Source of the DNA: Bradyrhizobium sp.
Lineage (GTDB): Bacteria; Pseudomonadota; Alphaproteobacteria; Rhizobiales; Xanthobacteraceae
DNA length: 7,372 nucleotides
Direction of reading: 5' to 3'
Assembly: GCA_028290165.1 (NCBI GenBank)
Contig: JAQGKJ010000841.1
Location: 1-7,372, forward strand
The position numbers and the translations under genes are program-made. The notes beneath the pieces were generated by a model, which made no database searches, was not told the origin of the DNA, and saw nothing but the letters and a program-made list of their open reading frames with translations. This document shows, in pieces, positions 5,010 through 7,372 of the stretch; the first letter of the stretch is position 1, and each line of letters starts with the position of its first letter.

Positions 5010-6116
5010 ATGTTCGCCCGTTCCGTTTTGTCGAGCTATTCCAAGCTTTTAGCCGGCGCGTCGCTGGCGTTGATGGCGATCGCGTTAACCGGCTGCAATG
5101 AACTGGCCGCCGAGAAAGCGGCGCCGACGCGCCCGGTTTTGGTGGCAACGGTGCATTACGAGGCGGAATCGCCCGAGCGCAGTTTTGTCGGCACCATCCG
5201 CCCTCGGATCGAGACCGACATGGGTTTTCGGGTTCCGGGCAAAGTCGCAAAACGCCTTGTTGAAGTCGGCCAGACCGTCGATGTCGGCCAACCCCTGGCA
5301 ACCCTCGATGAGGTCGACCTGAAGCTGCAGGCCGAGCAGGCGGACGCCGAATTCCATGCCGCCACCGGCGTGCTGGCGCAGGCCGCCGCCGCCGAAACCC
5401 GCGCCAAGGATCTGCGGGTGAAGGGCTGGACCACCGACGCGCAACTGGATCAGGCCAAAGCCGCCGCCGATGAAGCCCGCGCGCGGCTCAATCGCGCCGA
5501 GCGCTCGGTCGATCTCACCAAGAACTCGCTTTCTTACGCAACGCTGGTCGCCGACACCCGCGGCGTCGTCACCGCGACCTTGATCGACGCCGGCCAGGTC
5601 GTGGCGTCGGGCCAGACCGCGATCCGCGTTGCGCGCTTTGCCGAAAAAGAAGCTGTGGTCGCGATCCCGGAGACACTTGTGGGCCGCGCCAAGGACGGCG
5701 TCGCGACGGTGAGCCTGTGGTCGGAGCCGAACAAGAAGTACGCGGCAAAACTGCGCGAGATCGCGCCGGCGGCCGATCCCGCGACGCGGACTTATCTGGC
5801 AAAATTCTCGTTGCCCGGCGCCGGCGACACCGTCTCGCTCGGCATGACCGCGACGCTGACGCTCTGCGATCCCGCCACGATGCGCGTGGCGCGGCTGCCA
5901 CTGTCGGCGCTGTTCAGCGAAGGCAACGAACCCTCGCTCTATATCGTCGACGACAAGGGCGACGTGACACTAAAGCCGGTCGCGGTGAAGTCCTACGAGT
6001 CTAACGACCTCGTCATATCAGGCGGGGTCGATGAGGGTGCAAAGGTTGTGACGCTTGGCGTGCAGAAACTGGACCCGTCCCAGAAGGTCCGGGTCGTCTC
6101 GTCATTGTCGTTTTAG
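5010..6116 (+). CDS. RND efflux periplasmic adaptor lipoprotein (MFP/HlyD family)
   Basis: This 368-residue membrane fusion protein bridges an inner-membrane RND pump and an outer-membrane TolC-type channel. Residues 1-28 are a lipoprotein signal with lipobox LTGC, giving a lipidated C29. N30 at +2 is not the Lol-avoidance Asp of E. coli, so the retained membrane is uncertain. The first lipoyl half is at about 73-100 (FRVPGKVAKRLVEVGQTVDV). An alanine-rich helical hairpin spans about 101-170 and is short compared with AcrA. The second lipoyl half is at about 175-208 (RGVVTATLIDAGQVVASGQ). The beta-barrel covers about 209-285, with the familiar DPATRTYLAKF at 256-266, and the membrane-proximal domain runs to the end. 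GGGAG at 5000-5004 fixes the start. The permease follows 24 bp after the stop, so they form one operon. The substrate cannot be read from the sequence. Confidence 0.95.
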   Translation: MFARSVLSSYSKLLAGASLALMAIALTGCNELAAEKAAPTRPVLVATVHYEAESPERSFVGTIRPRIETDMGFRVPGKVAKRLVEVGQTVDVGQPLATLDEVDLKLQAEQADAEFHAATGVLAQAAAAETRAKDLRVKGWTTDAQLDQAKAAADEARARLNRAERSVDLTKNSLSYATLVADTRGVVTATLIDAGQVVASGQTAIRVARFAEKEAVVAIPETLVGRAKDGVATVSLWSEPNKKYAAKLREIAPAADPATRTYLAKFSLPGAGDTVSLGMTATLTLCDPATMRVARLPLSALFSEGNEPSLYIVDDKGDVTLKPVAVKSYESNDLVISGGVDEGAKVVTLGVQKLDPSQKVRVVSSLSF

Positions 6117-6140
6117 TCATTCCGAATTGAGGAGGGCGCG

Positions 6141-7372
6141 ATGAAACACTTCAATCTTTCAGCCTGGGCGGTCAGCCATCCCGCACTCATTCTGTTCCTT
6201 GTCTTCGCGCTCGGTGTCGCCGGCTTCTTCTCTTACCAGCGGCTCGGCCGCGCCGAAGATCCTTTTTTCACCGTCAAGGTGGTGAACGTCTCGGCGATCT
6301 GGCCGGGCGCAACCGCGGCCGAAATGCAGAGCCAGGTCGCCGATCCCACCGAGAAGAAGCTGCAGGAACTGCCCTTCTTCGAAAAAGTGCAGACCTATTC
6401 GAAGCCGGCATTCACGGCGATGCAGGTCACGTTCAAGGATTCGACGCCGCCGAAGGACGTGCCGTATCTGTTTTATCTGCTGCGCAAGAAACTGGTCGAC
6501 GTGCAGCCGCAGCTGCCGGCGGGTCTGCTCGGCCCCGTCGTCAACGACGAGTTCTCCGACGTCGATTCCATCCTCTATATGATGACCAGCAACGGCGGCG
6601 ATTACGCGCAGCTGAAAAAGGCCGCCGAAGGCATGCGCCAGCGGCTGTTGAAGGTACCGGGAGTGACAAAGGTCGATCTCTACGGCACCCAGGACGAGAG
6701 GATCTACGTCGAGTTCTCGCACGCCAAGCTGGCGACGCTCGGGATCACGCCGCAGGCGCTGTTCGATTCGCTGGCCAAGCAAAATAACGTCGTGCCGGCA
6801 GGCACGGTCGAAACCTCCGCGCAGCGCGTGCCGCTGCGCGTCACCGGCGCGCTCGATGGCGTCAGGGCGGTGGCGGAGACGCCGGTCGAAAGCAACGGCC
6901 GGGTGTTTCGGCTGGGCGATATCGCGACCGTCACCCACGGTTACGTCGATCCGCCGAGTTTTGTGGTGCGCCAGGAAGGCAAGCCCGCGCTCGGCATCGG
7001 CGTGGTCACGGCCAAGGGCGCCAACATCCTGGAGCTCGGCAAGGACGTCGAGAAAGCGACCGCCGATTTCATGAAGGCGGTGCCGCAAGGCATCAATGTC
7101 GAGCAGATCGCCGATCAGCCGAAGGTGGTCGAGCACGCCGTCGGCGAGTTCGTGCACTCCTTCATCGAGGCGCTCGCGATCGTGCTTTTTGTCAGCTTCG
7201 TCGCACTCGGCTGGCGCACCGGCATCGTGGTGGCGCTGTCGGTGCCGCTGGTGCTGGCGATCGTCTTCATCGTCATGAATGCGATGTCGCTCGACCTGCA
7301 TCGCATCACGTTGGGCGCGCTAATCATCGCGCTCGGTCTATTGGTCGACGACGCCATCATCGCCGTCGAGAT
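6141..7372 (+). CDS. RND efflux permease, HAE-1/AcrB-like (5' part, runs off the edge)
   Basis: The reading frame is open from the ATG at 6141 to the right edge, giving 410 complete codons. A full RND permease has about 1,000-1,050, so roughly 40% is present. It starts MKHFNLSAWAVSHPALILFL, with a first membrane helix at about 13-32. A large periplasmic porter segment follows, beginning RAEDPFFTVKVVNVSAIWPG (about 37-56). Helices 2 and 3 are at about 341-358 and 361-382. The sequence ends inside helix 4 at ALGLLVDDAIIAVE, where D403-D404 correspond to the proton-relay pair D407/D408 of AcrB. The protein is therefore expected to be a proton-driven exporter in the inner membrane. AGGAGGG at 6130-6136 lies just before the start. 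It is co-transcribed with the adaptor. No outer-membrane channel gene is visible, so it may lie downstream or be shared. The drug or metal substrate is unknown, although the sequence resembles drug rather than heavy-metal pumps. Confidence 0.95.
   Translation, partial: MKHFNLSAWAVSHPALILFLVFALGVAGFFSYQRLGRAEDPFFTVKVVNVSAIWPGATAAEMQSQVADPTEKKLQELPFFEKVQTYSKPAFTAMQVTFKDSTPPKDVPYLFYLLRKKLVDVQPQLPAGLLGPVVNDEFSDVDSILYMMTSNGGDYAQLKKAAEGMRQRLLKVPGVTKVDLYGTQDERIYVEFSHAKLATLGITPQALFDSLAKQNNVVPAGTVETSAQRVPLRVTGALDGVRAVAETPVESNGRVFRLGDIATVTHGYVDPPSFVVRQEGKPALGIGVVTAKGANILELGKDVEKATADFMKAVPQGINVEQIADQPKVVEHAVGEFVHSFIEALAIVLFVSFVALGWRTGIVVALSVPLVLAIVFIVMNAMSLDLHRITLGALIIALGLLVDDAIIAVE

Noticed and set aside
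6159..7301. A 380-codon open frame on the minus strand, opposite the RND permease
   Set aside because: Its product is a His/Arg/Asp-rich low-complexity sequence typical of the antisense frame of a GC-rich gene, and the plus strand encodes a clear RND permease.

Overview
The window is GC-rich and shows strong third-position G/C bias, AGGAG-type ribosome binding sites and gene families common in Rhizobiales. The most likely source is a Bradyrhizobium-like alphaproteobacterium (Nitrobacteraceae). That assignment is inferred from gene style, not from a marker gene. No rRNA, tRNA, CRISPR array, insertion sequence or phage gene was seen.

Left part (1-2132, all on the plus strand): a GC-rich 9-bp inverted repeat sits at the left edge and is followed by an A-rich non-coding patch. 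Next come a small single-span membrane protein of unknown function (186-443), a YcaQ/AlkX-type winged-helix DNA glycosylase with an intact QID motif (498-1664), and a lysine/alanine-rich histone H1-like protein (1731-2132). Middle part (2146-4812): a LysR-family regulator on the minus strand is divergent from a complete short-chain dehydrogenase/reductase (SDR) gene. The SDR is followed by a gap that appears to hold the decayed 5' end of a second SDR gene, and then by a glutathione S-transferase. Right part (4813-7372): a 197-bp regulatory region with a perfect 8-bp inverted repeat and a hairpin that pairs with the ribosome binding site precedes an RND efflux operon. The operon encodes a lipoprotein adaptor (5010-6116) and, 24 bp later, an inner-membrane permease that runs off the right edge (6141 to beyond 7372).

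How the genes may work together: LysR probably controls the divergent SDR and perhaps itself. The SDR and GST look like small-molecule redox and detoxification enzymes, and the RND pump exports toxic compounds, so 3054-7372 could be a detoxification cluster. Co-regulation is not shown by the sequence. The pump carries its own operator-like site, and no matching repressor gene lies in the window. The families are all known. The least explained features are the pump's control region, the apparent SDR remnant and the histone-like protein.
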